From the NCBI RefSeq assembly GCF_024170225.1, contig NZ_JALJXU010000004.1:124001-188000 (forward strand): a stretch of DNA of 64,000 bases. The letters are read 5' to 3'. The DNA comes from Streptococcus gallinaceus. GTDB taxonomy: Bacteria > Bacillota > Bacilli > Lactobacillales > Streptococcaceae. The notes beneath the pieces were generated by a model that was not told the origin of the DNA, did no database searches, and saw nothing but the letters and a program-made list of their open reading frames with translations. Of this stretch, positions 26,875 through 37,471 are shown piece by piece. Numbering within the stretch: the stretch's first letter is position 1; every line of letters begins with the position of its first letter. The translations under genes were made by a program, and so were the position numbers.

Positions 26875-27414
26875 ATGGAGAAAAAAGAGCTTCGAGCGCA
26901 GATGCTATCTTTTCTGAAAAAGCAGGAAAAAGAAGGGAAAAATCGTCGAGATGAGTTACTCTTGCAACACTTTACTCATATTTCTGCCTATCAAACAGCC
27001 AAAACGATAGCAACCTACTTGTCCACAGAGCTTGAGTTTAACACCCAACACTTGATTGCCCAAGCCTTAGCAGATGGAAAACGAGTGGTCGTTCCCAAGG
27101 TCTTGCCGGGACGGAAAATGATTTTTATGGTCTATGATGCTGGAGCGATTCAGACTTCTGCATTTGGAGTACCTGAGCCGATTTCAGGGGAGATTGTGGA
27201 AAAGTCAGCTATTGACTTGATTCATGTGCCAGGATTGGCATGGAACGATGCTGGCTTTCGTATCGGATATGGCGGCGGATTTTATGATCGTTATCTAGCT
27301 GATTTCCAGGGGAAAACAGTCAGTACCATCTACGATTTTCAAGTCCAGGCATTTGAGGCAGAATCATTTGATATAGCAGTTCAGACTGTTTTAACACCTA
27401 AAAAAGAAGCCTAA
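26875..27414 (+). CDS. 5-formyltetrahydrofolate cyclo-ligase family protein
   Basis: 179 residues, full length. Family motifs are KKQEKEGKNRRDELL (nucleotide-binding basic segment), ELEFNTQHLI, and the signature GYGGGFYDRYLA near residue 137. The enzyme returns 5-formyl-THF to the active folate pool using ATP. It is cotranscribed with the deacetylase. Its stop codon overlaps that of the convergent MATE gene, and both lie within a shared terminator hairpin. Confidence 0.92.
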   Translation: MEKKELRAQMLSFLKKQEKEGKNRRDELLLQHFTHISAYQTAKTIATYLSTELEFNTQHLIAQALADGKRVVVPKVLPGRKMIFMVYDAGAIQTSAFGVPEPISGEIVEKSAIDLIHVPGLAWNDAGFRIGYGGGFYDRYLADFQGKTVSTIYDFQVQAFEAESFDIAVQTVLTPKKEA

Positions 27415-27429
27415 TGAAGGGCTTCTTTT
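27401..27429. terminator. Bidirectional terminator within two convergent gene ends
   Basis: AAAAAGAAGCC (27401-27411) pairs perfectly with GGCTTCTTTTT (27419-27429). The A tract on the left acts as the T tract for the minus strand. The stem includes the last codons of both genes. Confidence 0.9.
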
Positions 27430-28748
27430 TGTAATTTTTTTCTTAAAATCAACGTACTTGGAATGAGTACGAGCACACTTCCAATCCAAGCGGCAGGATT
27501 CGCAGCTGCAACACCATTGAAGCCGAAGTAAATCAACCCAATAATAGCGACGCCAGCCCGCATAATTAATTCCATAAACCCAGCCAAGGTTGGCACAAAT
27601 CCATATCCCAACCCCTGAATAAAACTACGTAGGATGAAGAGAATGGCCAGAATCCAATAACAAGAGCCGTTGATAACATAGTAGACCAAGGCCAGGTGGA
27701 AGACCGCAGGATTGCCATCGGATAAGAAAAGATTGGAGAAGAAGCGGTTAAAGACCACCAGTATAATAGCAAAGAAGATAGCCCAGATAATATTGATGAG
27801 CAGGGTCTTCTTGAGTCCGTCGAGGATGCGCTGGTATTTTTTAGCGCCATAATTCTGGGCACTGAAAGTAGAGATTGCCAGCCCTAGGTTGATCATAGGG
27901 AGCATGGCAAGTTGGTCGGTTTTACTGGCAATGGCTTGCGCTGCAACGGCATCTGTCCCCAGTTTATTGAGAGTGACCTGCAGTGTAATGGAGCCAAGAG
28001 CGATGATACTTGCTTGAAAAGCCATGGGAAATCCTAGTCTAGCATGGTGCTTGAGGTTGTCCCTATCCAGATATAAATCGCTCATTTTTACTTGGAAATA
28101 GGGCACCCGAAAATGAATATAGACCAACAAGTAAACTACCGAGAAAATCTGAGCAATCACAGTTGCTAAGCCTGCCCCAAAGACACCCATATGAAAGTTG
28201 AGGATGAAGATAAAGTCCAAGGCAACATTGATGCAGCAAGCGATGACCAGAGCGACTAAGGGCGTTTTTGAATTGCCCAAAGCCCGCACAGCGCTAGAGA
28301 GGTAGTTAAACAAAATCGTAAAGACCATTCCACCAAAAATAGCTAGCAAGAAACGATGAGAATGCTCGATGAGTTTGTCAGGAGTCTGCATGAGGACCAG
28401 GAGAGGCTTCAACCATATCAAGGAGAGTACCGTCAGGACAAGGCTGACTAGAATGGAATAGAACAAGCCATGCACAAAACTAGAACGGATCCCAGCCTCA
28501 TCACCTGCACCAAATTTTTGGGAGGTGACAATACACAATCCCGAAGTTAGCCCTTGAGCAAAACCAATAATCAAGAAGGTTAGACTGCCCGTTGCTCCGA
28601 CAGCCGCAAAAGATGTCTGACCAAGTGTGTGCCCGACAATCATACTATCGGCGAAGTTGTAGGCCAACTGAAAAAAGCTACCGATTAGCAGCGGGATGGT
28701 AAAAGCTAATATGACTCGTAGAGGATTTCCTTTAGTTAAATCGTGCAC
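27411..28748 (-). CDS. MATE-family multidrug efflux transporter
   Basis: 445 residues from a GTG at 28748, chosen because AAGGAG (28760-28755) lies 6 nt before it; the in-frame TTG further upstream overlaps that RBS. Twelve hydrophobic helices in two related halves; GNPLRVILAFTIPLLIGSFFQLAYNFADS is the classic MATE N-terminus (seen as GNPLRVILAF and FFQLAYNFADS), and SAQNYGAKK marks the second half. It is expected to export cationic compounds by Na+ or H+ antiport. Monocistronic; substrate unknown. Confidence 0.92.
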   Translation of the reverse strand: MHDLTKGNPLRVILAFTIPLLIGSFFQLAYNFADSMIVGHTLGQTSFAAVGATGSLTFLIIGFAQGLTSGLCIVTSQKFGAGDEAGIRSSFVHGLFYSILVSLVLTVLSLIWLKPLLVLMQTPDKLIEHSHRFLLAIFGGMVFTILFNYLSSAVRALGNSKTPLVALVIACCINVALDFIFILNFHMGVFGAGLATVIAQIFSVVYLLVYIHFRVPYFQVKMSDLYLDRDNLKHHARLGFPMAFQASIIALGSITLQVTLNKLGTDAVAAQAIASKTDQLAMLPMINLGLAISTFSAQNYGAKKYQRILDGLKKTLLINIIWAIFFAIILVVFNRFFSNLFLSDGNPAVFHLALVYYVINGSCYWILAILFILRSFIQGLGYGFVPTLAGFMELIMRAGVAIIGLIYFGFNGVAAANPAAWIGSVLVLIPSTLILRKKLQKEALH

Positions 28749-28869
28749 GTTTTTCTCCTTTTTCAACCGTCATTATATCATGATTTTACAGGCATGATTA
28801 GTAAAAATCAAGTAAACTTGCCCAGCAACTGGAATTGTGCTACTATTACAGTATTTTAAGGAGGATGAG

Positions 28870-29544
28870 ATGGGACAAGTATTTAAGAAAGAATATCCTA
28901 TTACAAATAGTTTATTGGCTATTACGACGGCTGTATTTTTGGCGATGCAAATTTTTCGTTTTGGACAAGCGACTAGCGCACAGACGATTTTTGACTTCGG
29001 AGGCTTGTTGGGGCTTGCTGTGGAGCAAGACATCACGCAGATATGGCGGTTGGTGACGCCAATTTTTGTTCATATTGGCTGGGAACATTTCCTCTTCAAT
29101 AGTTTCACCTTGCTGATTTTTGGTTATCAGGTGGAAGATATATTGGGGAGTTGGCATTTTTTAGCCCTCTATCTTTTGTCTGGCTTATTAGGAAATGTAT
29201 TTATCTTGTGTTTCACTCCAACTGTTGTTGCAGCAGGGGCTTCGACGTCTTTGTTTGGCTTGTTTGGGGTAATGGCGGTGCTCCGTTACCAGTCTCGCAG
29301 TGCCTATGTCCGTTTTTTGGGTCAGCGTTATGTGGGCTTGCTGATTGCCAATCTGATTGTGACAGCTATCACTCCCAATATCAGCGTTGCAGGTCATATT
29401 GGTGGCTTAGTCGGAGGTGTCTTGTGTGCATTTATTTTGGCCTTACCTAGAGAACCCTGGCTCTTTACCAAGCAACAACGATGGCTTGCAGCGGGAGGCT
29501 ACATTCTGTTGACAGGCTTCCTTCTCTTTTGGGGAATAAAATAG
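28870..29544 (+). CDS. Rhomboid-family intramembrane serine protease
   Basis: 224 residues from ATG 28870, preceded by AAGGAGGATGAG; upstream in-frame starts lie before the RBS. Six or seven helices. Seen: WRLVTPIFVHIGWEHFLFN (L1 loop and the HxxxN of TM2), the catalytic Ser125 in GASTSLFGLFG (streptococcal variant of GASG), and the catalytic His176 in SVAGHIGGLVGG. It cleaves substrates within the membrane; in streptococci the natural substrates are mostly unknown. The terminator is shared with convergent galU. Confidence 0.93.
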   Translation: MGQVFKKEYPITNSLLAITTAVFLAMQIFRFGQATSAQTIFDFGGLLGLAVEQDITQIWRLVTPIFVHIGWEHFLFNSFTLLIFGYQVEDILGSWHFLALYLLSGLLGNVFILCFTPTVVAAGASTSLFGLFGVMAVLRYQSRSAYVRFLGQRYVGLLIANLIVTAITPNISVAGHIGGLVGGVLCAFILALPREPWLFTKQQRWLAAGGYILLTGFLLFWGIK

Positions 29545-29568
29545 GCTCGGAAATTCCGAGCCTATTTT
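29538..29568. terminator. Bidirectional terminator between rhomboid gene and galU
   Basis: A 13-bp perfect stem (AAAATAGGCTCGG and complement) around AAATT; A and T flanks serve both strands. Confidence 0.93.
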
Positions 29569-30468
29569 CTATTTCTCAGTTGCTTCTAATTCCTTCCCTA
29601 ATTCGATGATGTATTTTTTCAAATCATCTTTGGTTTGAGGGTGGTTGAGTCCGTAGTCAATTGATGTCTTCATGTAGCCAAATTTATCTCCGACATCATA
29701 GCGGTTGCCTTTGAATTCACGGGCAAATACGCGCTGTGTTTTATTGAGGGTATCGATGGCATCTGTCAATTGGATTTCGTTACCGGCACCAGGTTTTTGA
29801 TTTTCCAAAATATCAAAAATTTCAGGCGTCAAGAGGTAGCGACCAATGATTGCCAAGTCAGAAGGAGCATCTTCTGGAGCGGGTTTTTCCACGAAAGTTT
29901 CAACGCTGTAAAGACCATTTACGCCTTCACCTTGAGGAGCGATGACACCGTAAGCTGACACTTCTTCGTGTGGGACAGGCATAACAGCGATAGTAGATGC
30001 ATGTGTATGTTTGAAGTCGTTAATTAGTTGTTTTGTCAGTGGTGTGCTTGTACCGTTGATGTCCATTAGGTCATCACCAAGCATAACGACAAATGGCTCA
30101 TTTCCAACGAAAGCTTTGGCTTGAAGAACGGCATCACCAAGGCCACGAGGATGACTTTGACGGATGAAGTGAAGTCGGATACCAGTTGTTTCGTCAACTA
30201 ATTTTAGTAAATCCGTTTTTCCTTTTTCTTTGAGATTGTACTCCAATTCAAAGTTTGAGTCAAAGTGGTCTTCAATAGAACGTTTTGACTTACCAGTCAC
30301 CACCAAAATATCTTCAATGCCAGATTTGAGGGCTTCTTCAACGATAAATTGGATGGTTGGTTTATCAACGATTGGCAACATTTCTTTTGCCAATGCTTTG
30401 GTAGCAGGGAGGAAACGAGTTCCCAAACCAGCAGCTGGAATGACTGCTTTTCTAACTTTTTTTGTCAT
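29569..30468 (-). CDS. galU: UTP-glucose-1-phosphate uridylyltransferase
   Basis: 299 residues. The nucleotide-binding start [26 protein letters not shown] is split here into its key parts: [14 protein letters not shown] near residue 12 and [20 protein letters not shown] near 133 and [10 protein letters not shown] near 195 also fit. It makes UDP-glucose for capsule, glycolipid and galactose metabolism. It lies 36 bp after gpsA in the same direction, the usual streptococcal pair. Confidence 0.96.
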   Translation of the reverse strand: MTKKVRKAVIPAAGLGTRFLPATKALAKEMLPIVDKPTIQFIVEEALKSGIEDILVVTGKSKRSIEDHFDSNFELEYNLKEKGKTDLLKLVDETTGIRLHFIRQSHPRGLGDAVLQAKAFVGNEPFVVMLGDDLMDINGTSTPLTKQLINDFKHTHASTIAVMPVPHEEVSAYGVIAPQGEGVNGLYSVETFVEKPAPEDAPSDLAIIGRYLLTPEIFDILENQKPGAGNEIQLTDAIDTLNKTQRVFAREFKGNRYDVGDKFGYMKTSIDYGLNHPQTKDDLKKYIIELGKELEATEK

Positions 30469-30504
30469 ATTGTCTCCTTTGAGATAATGTAATAATTGTT
30501 GAGA

Positions 30505-31521
30505 TTAAGACCATTCGTTTTCTTCGCGGAATTCGCTAGACATGATGGTTTTGATAGCTTGGTCGATTGTAGTACCTTGGTAGATAACACTGTAGATGGC
30601 TTGGGTGATTGGCATATAGACACCGAGTTCTTGAGCTAATTCGTAAGCTGCTTTTGTAGTGGAAATTCCTTCGATGACCATGCCCATGTTGCGCTCGATA
30701 TCTTCTAATTTTTCACCGCGACCGAGCTGATTACCTGCACGCCAGTTACGTGAATGCACAGAAGTTCCGGTTACAATCAAGTCCCCCACACCAGATAGAC
30801 CGCTGTAAGTCAGGGGATTTGCGCCTAGTTGAACACCGAGACGTGTGATTTCAGTCAATCCACGAGCGATGATAGCTGCTTTGGCATTGTCGCCGTAGCC
30901 AAGACCGTGAAGAGCACCAGCACCAACTGCGATGATATTTTTCAAAGCGCCGGCTGTTTCCACACCGATAACGTCATTATTGGTATAGAGGCGGAAGTAG
31001 TGGTTGCTGAAGAGATTTTGCACGTACTTGGCAGTATCCAAGTCTTTTGAAGCTGCTGAAATCAAGGTAATATCACGAACGATTGTTTCCTCAGCATGAC
31101 TTGGTCCGGATACAGCAACGATTTCAGAGCGAAGACTTGCTGGAATTTCTTCTTCCAAAACTTGAGAAAGACGCTTGTGCGTATCTGGTTCCAATCCTTT
31201 TGAAGCGTGCATGATAATAACTTTGTGGTCTAGCGTTTCAGCGACTTGCTTGGCAACAAGGCGAGTTACTTTTGTTGGGACAACAAAGAGGACGGCATCT
31301 ACACCATCTAGGGCTTGCGCTAAGTCTGTATAGGCCTTGATAGTTTCGTCTAATACCACATCTTTGAAATAGCGTGTATTGGTGTGTTTTTGGTTGATTT
31401 CATCGATTTGTTCAGGGACATTTCCCCAGATGCGTACTTCATGTCCATTGTCGTTTAATACTTGAGAGAGGGCTGTTCCCCAAGAACCTGGCCCTAAGAC
31501 TGCAATTTTTTGTTTTTCCAT
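30505..31521 (-). CDS. gpsA: Glycerol-3-phosphate dehydrogenase [NAD(P)+]
   Basis: 338 residues. NAD-binding [18 protein letters not shown] at the N-terminus; [12 protein letters not shown] and SGPSHAEE near 140; the catalytic Lys region [12 protein letters not shown] near 193 and [12 protein letters not shown] near 255. It reduces dihydroxyacetone phosphate to sn-glycerol-3-P for phospholipids. It is the first gene of the gpsA-galU pair; a promoter lies in the divergent gap to the ABC genes. Confidence 0.96.
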   Translation of the reverse strand: MEKQKIAVLGPGSWGTALSQVLNDNGHEVRIWGNVPEQIDEINQKHTNTRYFKDVVLDETIKAYTDLAQALDGVDAVLFVVPTKVTRLVAKQVAETLDHKVIIMHASKGLEPDTHKRLSQVLEEEIPASLRSEIVAVSGPSHAEETIVRDITLISAASKDLDTAKYVQNLFSNHYFRLYTNNDVIGVETAGALKNIIAVGAGALHGLGYGDNAKAAIIARGLTEITRLGVQLGANPLTYSGLSGVGDLIVTGTSVHSRNWRAGNQLGRGEKLEDIERNMGMVIEGISTTKAAYELAQELGVYMPITQAIYSVIYQGTTIDQAIKTIMSSEFREENEWS

Positions 31522-31677
31522 TCGGATTCTCCTAGCCTAGTCTATTCATTCCATTTTACCATATTTATTGATAAAAAGCGAAAGGATAAAAGCCTTTTCA
31601 GCAGCATGTGTAATTTGTCAGTTTTCCCATCTTATGTTACTATGGAAAGATAGTTAATATTTACATAAGGAGAAATT

Positions 31678-33387
31678 ATGCTCTTTCATCTCTTGAAAAA
31701 GTACAAATGGCAGGCTATCGGGTCAGTTGGGATGATTCTCATCTATGTCCTTAGTAGCCTCTTGCAACCGCGTTTTTTACAGAATGTCTTGGCTGCTGTC
31801 ACGGCAAATCAGCAATCTGAAATTATGCGATTAGGAGTCTGGCTCTTGGTCATTGCGGTTATCGGTCTAGCTGCCGGAGCTTTGAATACAGTTCTAGCAT
31901 CCTACGTTTCCCAGTCTGTCGCAGCAGATTTGCGGGAGAAGGTTTTTCGTAAAATTCAAACCTTTTCCTATGCCAATATTGAAGAATTCAATGCTGGAAA
32001 TCTGGTTGTTCGGATGACAAACGACATCAACCAAGTACAAAACTTGCTGATGATGGCCTTCCAGGTTCTCTTGCGCATGCCGATTTTATTTATCGGTGCA
32101 ACGGTTCTGGCCTTGACGACTCTGCCGCAATTGTGGTGGATTGTTGTGCTGATGATTGTCTTGATTGCTATCGCTATGATGGTCATTATGGGGATTATGG
32201 GGCCACGCTTTGCTATTTTCCAAAAGCTGATGGACCAGATTAACGCCATTGCCAAGGAAAATCTTCGTGGCGTTCGTGTCGTAAAATCTTTCGTTCAAGA
32301 GAAAAATCAAGCTGATAAATTTCAGAAAGTTTCTGACGAACTTTTGGAACAAAATCTCTTTATCGGAACTGGTTTCGCCTTTCTAGAGCCGGTCTTCATG
32401 CTGGTTTCCTATCTTGCCATCTATGCGACAATTTACGTGGTTTACACGATGACAGGCAGTCAGCCAGATGCAGTGACTAAGTTGGCTTCTTTCAATACCT
32501 ACCTGATGCAAATCATGTTTGCCATTATCATGGTAGGATTTATGGGAAGCAATATCACTCGTGCCATGGTTTCCATCAATCGGATCAAGGAAGTCTTGGA
32601 TACGGATCCAGCCATGACCTTTGAGGAAAATGGTGTCACGGACGTAGCGGGGACTATTTCATTTGAAAATGTGACCTTTACCTATCCACACGATGAATAT
32701 CCGACCTTGAAAAATATCTCATTTGAGATTGAAGCGGGTCAGATGATTGGTGTCGTCGGTGCGACGGGTGCTGGTAAGTCAACCTTGGCCCAGCTCATTC
32801 CACGTTTGTTTGACCCACAAGCAGGTCAGATTAAAATCGGCGGAGTTGATATAAAAACCATCAGCCAATCGACGTTGCGTGATACGGTATCGATTGTTTT
32901 GCAAAAAGCCATTCTCTTTACGGGAACGGTGGCTTCCAATATCCGTCAAGGGAAATTAGATGCACATGATACCGAGATTGAACGTGCGGCTCGGATTGCT
33001 CAAGCGCGTGAATTTATTACCCGGATGCCGGACCAATACGACAGTCAAGTCGAAGAGCGCGGTAACAACTTCTCAGGCGGTCAGAAGCAACGGATGTCCA
33101 TTGCTCGCGGTCTCGTTTCCAATCCAAAAATCTTGATTTTGGATGACTCGACTTCAGCCCTAGACGCCAAGTCTGAAAAATTGGTTCAAGAAGCTCTGGT
33201 TCATGATTTGAAGGATACAACGACCATCATTATTGCACAGAAAATCTCGTCTGTTGTCAAAGCGGATAAGATTTTGGTCTTGGATGAAGGACGTTTGATC
33301 GGGCAAGGGACCCACGCCGAATTGGTAGTAGGAAATGCTGTTTACCGAGAAATTTTTGAAACGCAAAAAGGAAAGGAGGAAGACTAA
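31678..33387 (+). CDS. ABC exporter half-transporter A (ATPase-permease, degenerate Walker B Glu)
   Basis: 569 residues: six transmembrane helices (about 1-310), then an ATPase domain. Walker A GATGAGKS near 360, signature FSGGQKQR intact, and Walker [12 protein letters not shown], in which the catalytic Glu is replaced by Asp. That change is the hallmark of the noncatalytic half in heterodimeric type IV exporters such as LmrCD and PatAB. It overlaps the next gene by one base (TAATG), so the two subunits are translated together. Probable multidrug or lipid export. Confidence 0.92.
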   Translation: MLFHLLKKYKWQAIGSVGMILIYVLSSLLQPRFLQNVLAAVTANQQSEIMRLGVWLLVIAVIGLAAGALNTVLASYVSQSVAADLREKVFRKIQTFSYANIEEFNAGNLVVRMTNDINQVQNLLMMAFQVLLRMPILFIGATVLALTTLPQLWWIVVLMIVLIAIAMMVIMGIMGPRFAIFQKLMDQINAIAKENLRGVRVVKSFVQEKNQADKFQKVSDELLEQNLFIGTGFAFLEPVFMLVSYLAIYATIYVVYTMTGSQPDAVTKLASFNTYLMQIMFAIIMVGFMGSNITRAMVSINRIKEVLDTDPAMTFEENGVTDVAGTISFENVTFTYPHDEYPTLKNISFEIEAGQMIGVVGATGAGKSTLAQLIPRLFDPQAGQIKIGGVDIKTISQSTLRDTVSIVLQKAILFTGTVASNIRQGKLDAHDTEIERAARIAQAREFITRMPDQYDSQVEERGNNFSGGQKQRMSIARGLVSNPKILILDDSTSALDAKSEKLVQEALVHDLKDTTTIIIAQKISSVVKADKILVLDEGRLIGQGTHAELVVGNAVYREIFETQKGKEED

Positions 33388-35138
33388 TGCAGACAGCACG
33401 TTTTTTCTGGTCTTATTTTAAACGCTATAAACTTCAGTTTTTCATCATTTTCTTAGCGGTGATTGCTTCGGTTGCCATGCAAGTTCTCTCGCCGGTCTAT
33501 ATGGGACGAGCGGTGACAGAATTGACTCATTTTGTTCAAGATGGTGGAGCGGATACCAGCGCATTTTTTGCCACTTTGCACAATTTACTCTTAGCAGTTG
33601 TCCTCATGGCTGGCGCTTCTATGGTTTACTCGCTCTTGTTTACACGGGTTATTGCCAATTCTACTAATGAAATGCGTAAGGGGTTGTTCGGGAAATTGGA
33701 ACGATTGACCGTTTCCTTTTTTGACCGTCATCAAGATGGAGAAATCCTTTCTCGCTTCACGTCTGATTTGGACAATATTCAAAATGCCTTCAACCAATCA
33801 GCAGTAACGGTGGTTACGCAAGCGGTGCTTTATGTTGGAATTCTCGTCATGATGTTCCTGCAAAATGCCAAGCTTGCCTTGGTCACGACAGCCACGACGC
33901 CGATTGCTCTTCTCTTCCTCTTCTTTATCATCAAGACCGCTCGAAAATATACGGATCTGCAGCAAAAAGAAGTAGGAAAACTCAATGCCTACATGGATGA
34001 AAATATCTCAGGTCAGAAAGCCATTATCGTTCAAGGCTTGCAGGAGCAAGTCATTGACGGATTCCTAGAGCAAAATGAAAAAGTACGCAAGGCAACTTTT
34101 AAAGGGAGAATTTTCTCAGGTCTTCTTTTCCCAGTGATGAATGGTTTGAGTTTGATTAACACAGCCATTGTAATCTTTGCAGGTTCTAGCATGGTACTGC
34201 AGGACAAGAGCTTGTCAGTAGCCGCAGGACTTGGTCTAGTTGTGACCTTTGTCCAATATTCGCAGCAATATTATCAACCAATGATGCAAATTGCTGCCAG
34301 CTGGGCGGAAATGCAGTTAGCCTTCACAGGTGCTCACCGCATTCAAGAAATGTTTGACGAGCCGGAGGAAGTACGGCCACAAGCGACACCAGCCTTTACC
34401 GAGCTGACAGACAAGGTCGAAATTGACCACGTAGACTTTTCTTACGTGGAAGGCAAGCCAATCCTTCGCGACGTGACCATTACTGTGCCGAAAGGTCAGA
34501 TGACAGCTGTTGTCGGACCAACTGGTTCAGGAAAAACGACCATCATGAACCTCATCAACCGCTTTTACGACGTTAATGGAGGAGCTATTAAGTTTGATGG
34601 GCGCGATATTCGCGAGTATGAGCTCAATAGCTTGCGCCAACATGTCGGCATCGTGCTACAGGAGTCGGTCTTGTTCTCAGGCACCATCGCAGAAAACATT
34701 GCTTTTGGTGGGGAAAATATCAGCCAAGAAATGATTGAAACAGCAGCGCGTGCCACTCATATTCATGATTTTATTATGAGTTTGCCAGATGGATACGAGA
34801 CTCATGTTGACGACGAGCAAAATGTTTTCTCGACTGGACAGAAACAGCTGATTTCCATTGCTCGTACACTTTTAACAGACCCACAAGTTTTGATTTTGGA
34901 CGAAGCAACATCCAATGTAGACACGGTGACAGAGTCTAAAATCCAAGCAGCCATGGAAACCATTATCGCTGGACGGACAAGTTTTGTCATTGCTCACCGC
35001 CTCAAAACCATCCTCAATGCGGACCAAATTATCGTCCTAAAAGATGGAGAGGTCATTGAGCAAGGCAATCACCACGAATTGCTGAAATTGGGTGGATTCT
35101 ACGCGGAACTCTACCACAATCAGTTTGTCTTTGAATAA
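33387..35138 (+). CDS. ABC exporter half-transporter B (ATPase-permease, catalytic half)
   Basis: 583 residues with the same layout. Walker A GPTGSGKT near 376 and Walker [12 protein letters not shown] with the catalytic Glu, but the signature is FSTGQKQL instead of SGGQ. Together with subunit A this gives one normal ATP site (B Walker with A signature) and one degenerate site (A Walker with B signature), as known for heterodimeric exporters. A terminator follows. The substrate cannot be read from the sequence. Confidence 0.92.
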   Translation: MQTARFFWSYFKRYKLQFFIIFLAVIASVAMQVLSPVYMGRAVTELTHFVQDGGADTSAFFATLHNLLLAVVLMAGASMVYSLLFTRVIANSTNEMRKGLFGKLERLTVSFFDRHQDGEILSRFTSDLDNIQNAFNQSAVTVVTQAVLYVGILVMMFLQNAKLALVTTATTPIALLFLFFIIKTARKYTDLQQKEVGKLNAYMDENISGQKAIIVQGLQEQVIDGFLEQNEKVRKATFKGRIFSGLLFPVMNGLSLINTAIVIFAGSSMVLQDKSLSVAAGLGLVVTFVQYSQQYYQPMMQIAASWAEMQLAFTGAHRIQEMFDEPEEVRPQATPAFTELTDKVEIDHVDFSYVEGKPILRDVTITVPKGQMTAVVGPTGSGKTTIMNLINRFYDVNGGAIKFDGRDIREYELNSLRQHVGIVLQESVLFSGTIAENIAFGGENISQEMIETAARATHIHDFIMSLPDGYETHVDDEQNVFSTGQKQLISIARTLLTDPQVLILDEATSNVDTVTESKIQAAMETIIAGRTSFVIAHRLKTILNADQIIVLKDGEVIEQGNHHELLKLGGFYAELYHNQFVFE

Positions 35139-35149
35139 TCAAAATAAAC

Positions 35150-35176
35150 AAAAATAGCCAAGTTGGCTATTTTTGT
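35150..35176 (+). terminator. Terminator after the ABC exporter operon
   Basis: AAAAATAGCCA pairs with TGGCTATTTTT around AGT. Confidence 0.92.
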
Positions 35177-35258
35177 TATCTTAAATATGTTGAAAGTTAC
35201 ATAAACTAAATTTATGTAAGCATTAAAATTTATATATTTGTAAATTATTGAAAAAAGA

Positions 35259-35267
35259 TGGTAAAAT
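35259..35267 (+). promoter_or_regulatory. Extended -10 promoter of the candidate small RNA
   Basis: TG-g-TAAAAT, with TG at 35259-35260 and TAAAAT at 35262-35267; only a poor -35. Predicted start near 35274. Confidence 0.55.
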
Positions 35268-35273
35268 AGATTT

Positions 35274-35421
35274 ATCGCATGAAAGGGAGCCATCAAGTGT
35301 TTTTACTTGTATCCTAGCATGATTCTCGTGTAACGATAGAAACCCCAAATTAACTCCTGTTAGACGGGAAGCAGGCTTGCCAAAAGGCAGCTCATTCCAA
35401 TCCTTTTGATGCGATTTTTTA
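35274..35421 (+). ncRNA. Candidate structured small RNA of about 148 nt upstream of dut
   Basis: The ends pair: ATCGCAT plus AAAGG (35274-35286) with CCTTTT plus ATGCGAT (35402-35415), directly followed by T6, so the closing helix doubles as the terminator. Inside, GAGC (35287-35290) pairs with GCTC (35390-35393), CAAGT with ACTTG (35293-35308), CCTG with CAGG (35356-35374), and TGCC with GGCA. There is no reading frame. Another terminator and the dut promoter follow, so it looks like an independent RNA rather than a dut leader. I do not recognise the family; 6S RNA is one option to test. Confidence 0.55.
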
Positions 35422-35431
35422 TTGCCTGTTG

Positions 35432-35456
35432 AAAAGTTCGAGATTCGGACTTTTTT
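35432..35456 (+). terminator. Second terminator upstream of dut
   Basis: AAAAGTTCG pairs with CGGACTTTT (one G-U) and T6 follows; it isolates the dut promoter (TATAAT near 35479). Confidence 0.8.
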
Positions 35457-35511
35457 ATTTCTTCAGAAGCTCAGGTATAGTATAATGAAAAAAACGCTTT
35501 GAGGAGAAAAG

Positions 35512-35955
35512 ATGAAAATTCGTGGATTTGAATTAGTTAGTGCCTTTACAGATAAAAATTTATTGCCAAAAAGAGAGACGGCTCATGCGGCTGGCTATGA
35601 CCTGAAGGTGGCGGTCGAAACGACGATTGCACCCGGAGAAATCCAGCTAGTACCGACGGGTGTCAAGGCCTACATGCAGCCCAGCGAGGTACTCTACTTG
35701 TATGATCGCTCATCCAATCCTCGTAAAAAAGGCTTGGTGCTCATCAACTCGGTTGGGGTGATTGACGGAGACTATTATGGCAACGCTGGAAATGAAGGTC
35801 ATATTTTTGCTCAAATGAAAAACATCACCGATGAGACGGTTACACTAGAAGTGGGAGAACGGATTGTCCAAGCTGTTTTTGCACCATTTTTGATGGCTGA
35901 TGGCGATGATGCAGATGGCGTGCGGACAGGTGGATTTGGTTCGACAGGCAATTAA
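35512..35955 (+). CDS. dut: dUTP diphosphatase
   Basis: 147 residues, trimeric dUTPase family. The five motifs are present: HAAGYDLKV, DRSSNPRKKGL, NSVGVIDGDYYGN, GERIVQAVFAPF and the C-terminal RTGGFGSTGN arm. It hydrolyses dUTP to dUMP, keeping uracil out of DNA. The order dut-radA-carbonic anhydrase matches other streptococci. RBS is TTGAGGAG. Confidence 0.95.
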   Translation: MKIRGFELVSAFTDKNLLPKRETAHAAGYDLKVAVETTIAPGEIQLVPTGVKAYMQPSEVLYLYDRSSNPRKKGLVLINSVGVIDGDYYGNAGNEGHIFAQMKNITDETVTLEVGERIVQAVFAPFLMADGDDADGVRTGGFGSTGN

Positions 35956-36019
35956 ATACGAATAATCAATAGGGTACTTGCAATAAGTTACCCTTGTTTC
36001 ATGAAAGAAAGAGGAATGA

Positions 36020-37381
36020 ATGGCTAAGAAAAAAACGACCTTTGTCTGTCAAAATTGTGAGTACCATTCACCAAAGTATTTGGGACGATGCCCCAACTGT
36101 GGTGCCTGGTCTAGCTTTGTCGAGGAAGTGGAAGTGGCAGAAGTTAAAAATGAACGCGTCTCATTGACGGGTGAAAAGATACGACCGATGAAGCTCAACG
36201 AGGTTTCCTCAATCCAAGTTGCGCGCACGAAAACGGAGATGGATGAATTCAACCGCGTACTTGGCGGTGGTGTCGTTCCAGGAAGTCTGGTTTTGATTGG
36301 CGGGGATCCTGGTATCGGCAAGTCCACCTTGCTCTTGCAAGTATCCACTCAGCTATCGACGATCGGAACAGTTCTCTATGTATCTGGGGAAGAATCTGCC
36401 CAACAAATCAAGCTGCGTGCGGAGCGCTTGGGGGACATTGATAGCGAGTTTTATCTCTATGCCGAGACCAATATGCAATCTATTCGCACGGAGATCGAGA
36501 AAATCAAGCCAGATTTTTTGGTTATTGACTCCATTCAGACCATTATGAGCCCGGACATTTCCAGTGTGCAGGGGTCAGTCTCTCAAGTACGGGAAGTGAC
36601 CAATGAGCTCATGCAGATTGCCAAGACAAATAACATCGCGACCTTTATCGTTGGACACATGACCAAGGAAGGAACCTTGGCTGGACCACGGACGCTGGAG
36701 CATATGGTGGATACGGTGCTCTATTTTGAAGGGGAGCGCCAGCATACCTTCCGTATCTTACGGGCTGTGAAAAATCGCTTCGGTTCAACGAATGAAATTG
36801 GTATTTTTGAAATGCAGTCTCAGGGATTGGTTGAAGTGACCAACCCAAGCGAAGTCTTCTTGGAAGAACGCTTGGATGGTGCGACAGGGTCAGCTATTGT
36901 GGTGACTATGGAGGGAACACGTCCAATTCTAGCTGAGGTGCAAGCCTTGGTGACGCCGACTATGTTTGGCAATGCAAAACGGACGACGACGGGTTTGGAC
37001 TTTAATCGGGCGAGTCTCATCATGGCAGTCTTGGAAAAACGCGCCGGCCTCCTCTTGCAAAATCAAGATGCCTACCTCAAATCGGCTGGTGGCGTGCGTT
37101 TGGATGAACCGGCAATTGACCTAGCTGTGGCGGTGGCCATTGCATCATCCTATAAGGATAAGCCGACCAATCCTCAGGAGTGCTTCATCGGGGAAATTGG
37201 CTTGACAGGAGAAATCCGTCGCGTCAATCGAATCGAGCAGCGTATCAACGAAGCAGCTAAACTTGGATTCACCAAGGTTTATGCCCCTAAAAATTCTTTA
37301 GCCGGTATTCAACCGACAAAAGATATTCAAGTTGTCGGTGTCACAACGCTGAGTGAGGTCTTGAAGCTAGTCTTTGCCTGA
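36020..37381 (+). CDS. radA: DNA repair and recombination protein RadA (Sms)
   Basis: 453 residues, all domains present: N-terminal C4 zinc finger ([18 protein letters not shown]), Walker [13 protein letters not shown] near 96, the RadA-specific KNRFG motif ([14 protein letters not shown]) near 255, and a Lon-like C-terminal domain. It is a hexameric helicase aiding branch migration in recombination, and in streptococci natural transformation. The gene lies 64 bp after dut and may share its transcript. Confidence 0.96.
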   Translation: MAKKKTTFVCQNCEYHSPKYLGRCPNCGAWSSFVEEVEVAEVKNERVSLTGEKIRPMKLNEVSSIQVARTKTEMDEFNRVLGGGVVPGSLVLIGGDPGIGKSTLLLQVSTQLSTIGTVLYVSGEESAQQIKLRAERLGDIDSEFYLYAETNMQSIRTEIEKIKPDFLVIDSIQTIMSPDISSVQGSVSQVREVTNELMQIAKTNNIATFIVGHMTKEGTLAGPRTLEHMVDTVLYFEGERQHTFRILRAVKNRFGSTNEIGIFEMQSQGLVEVTNPSEVFLEERLDGATGSAIVVTMEGTRPILAEVQALVTPTMFGNAKRTTTGLDFNRASLIMAVLEKRAGLLLQNQDAYLKSAGGVRLDEPAIDLAVAVAIASSYKDKPTNPQECFIGEIGLTGEIRRVNRIEQRINEAAKLGFTKVYAPKNSLAGIQPTKDIQVVGVTTLSEVLKLVFA

Positions 37382-37471
37382 GAGCTTGAGTCGGACAAAT
37401 GGGATGAAAAGTGATAAGATAAGGAGGTACTAGTTTGATAACCAAACAATTTCTCTAAAAGGAGACCTCTT

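Noticed and set aside
35274..35421. Riboswitch or T-box controlling dut
   Set aside because: No T-box TGGNACCGCG or familiar riboswitch core was seen, and a second terminator plus a separate promoter lie between this RNA and dut.
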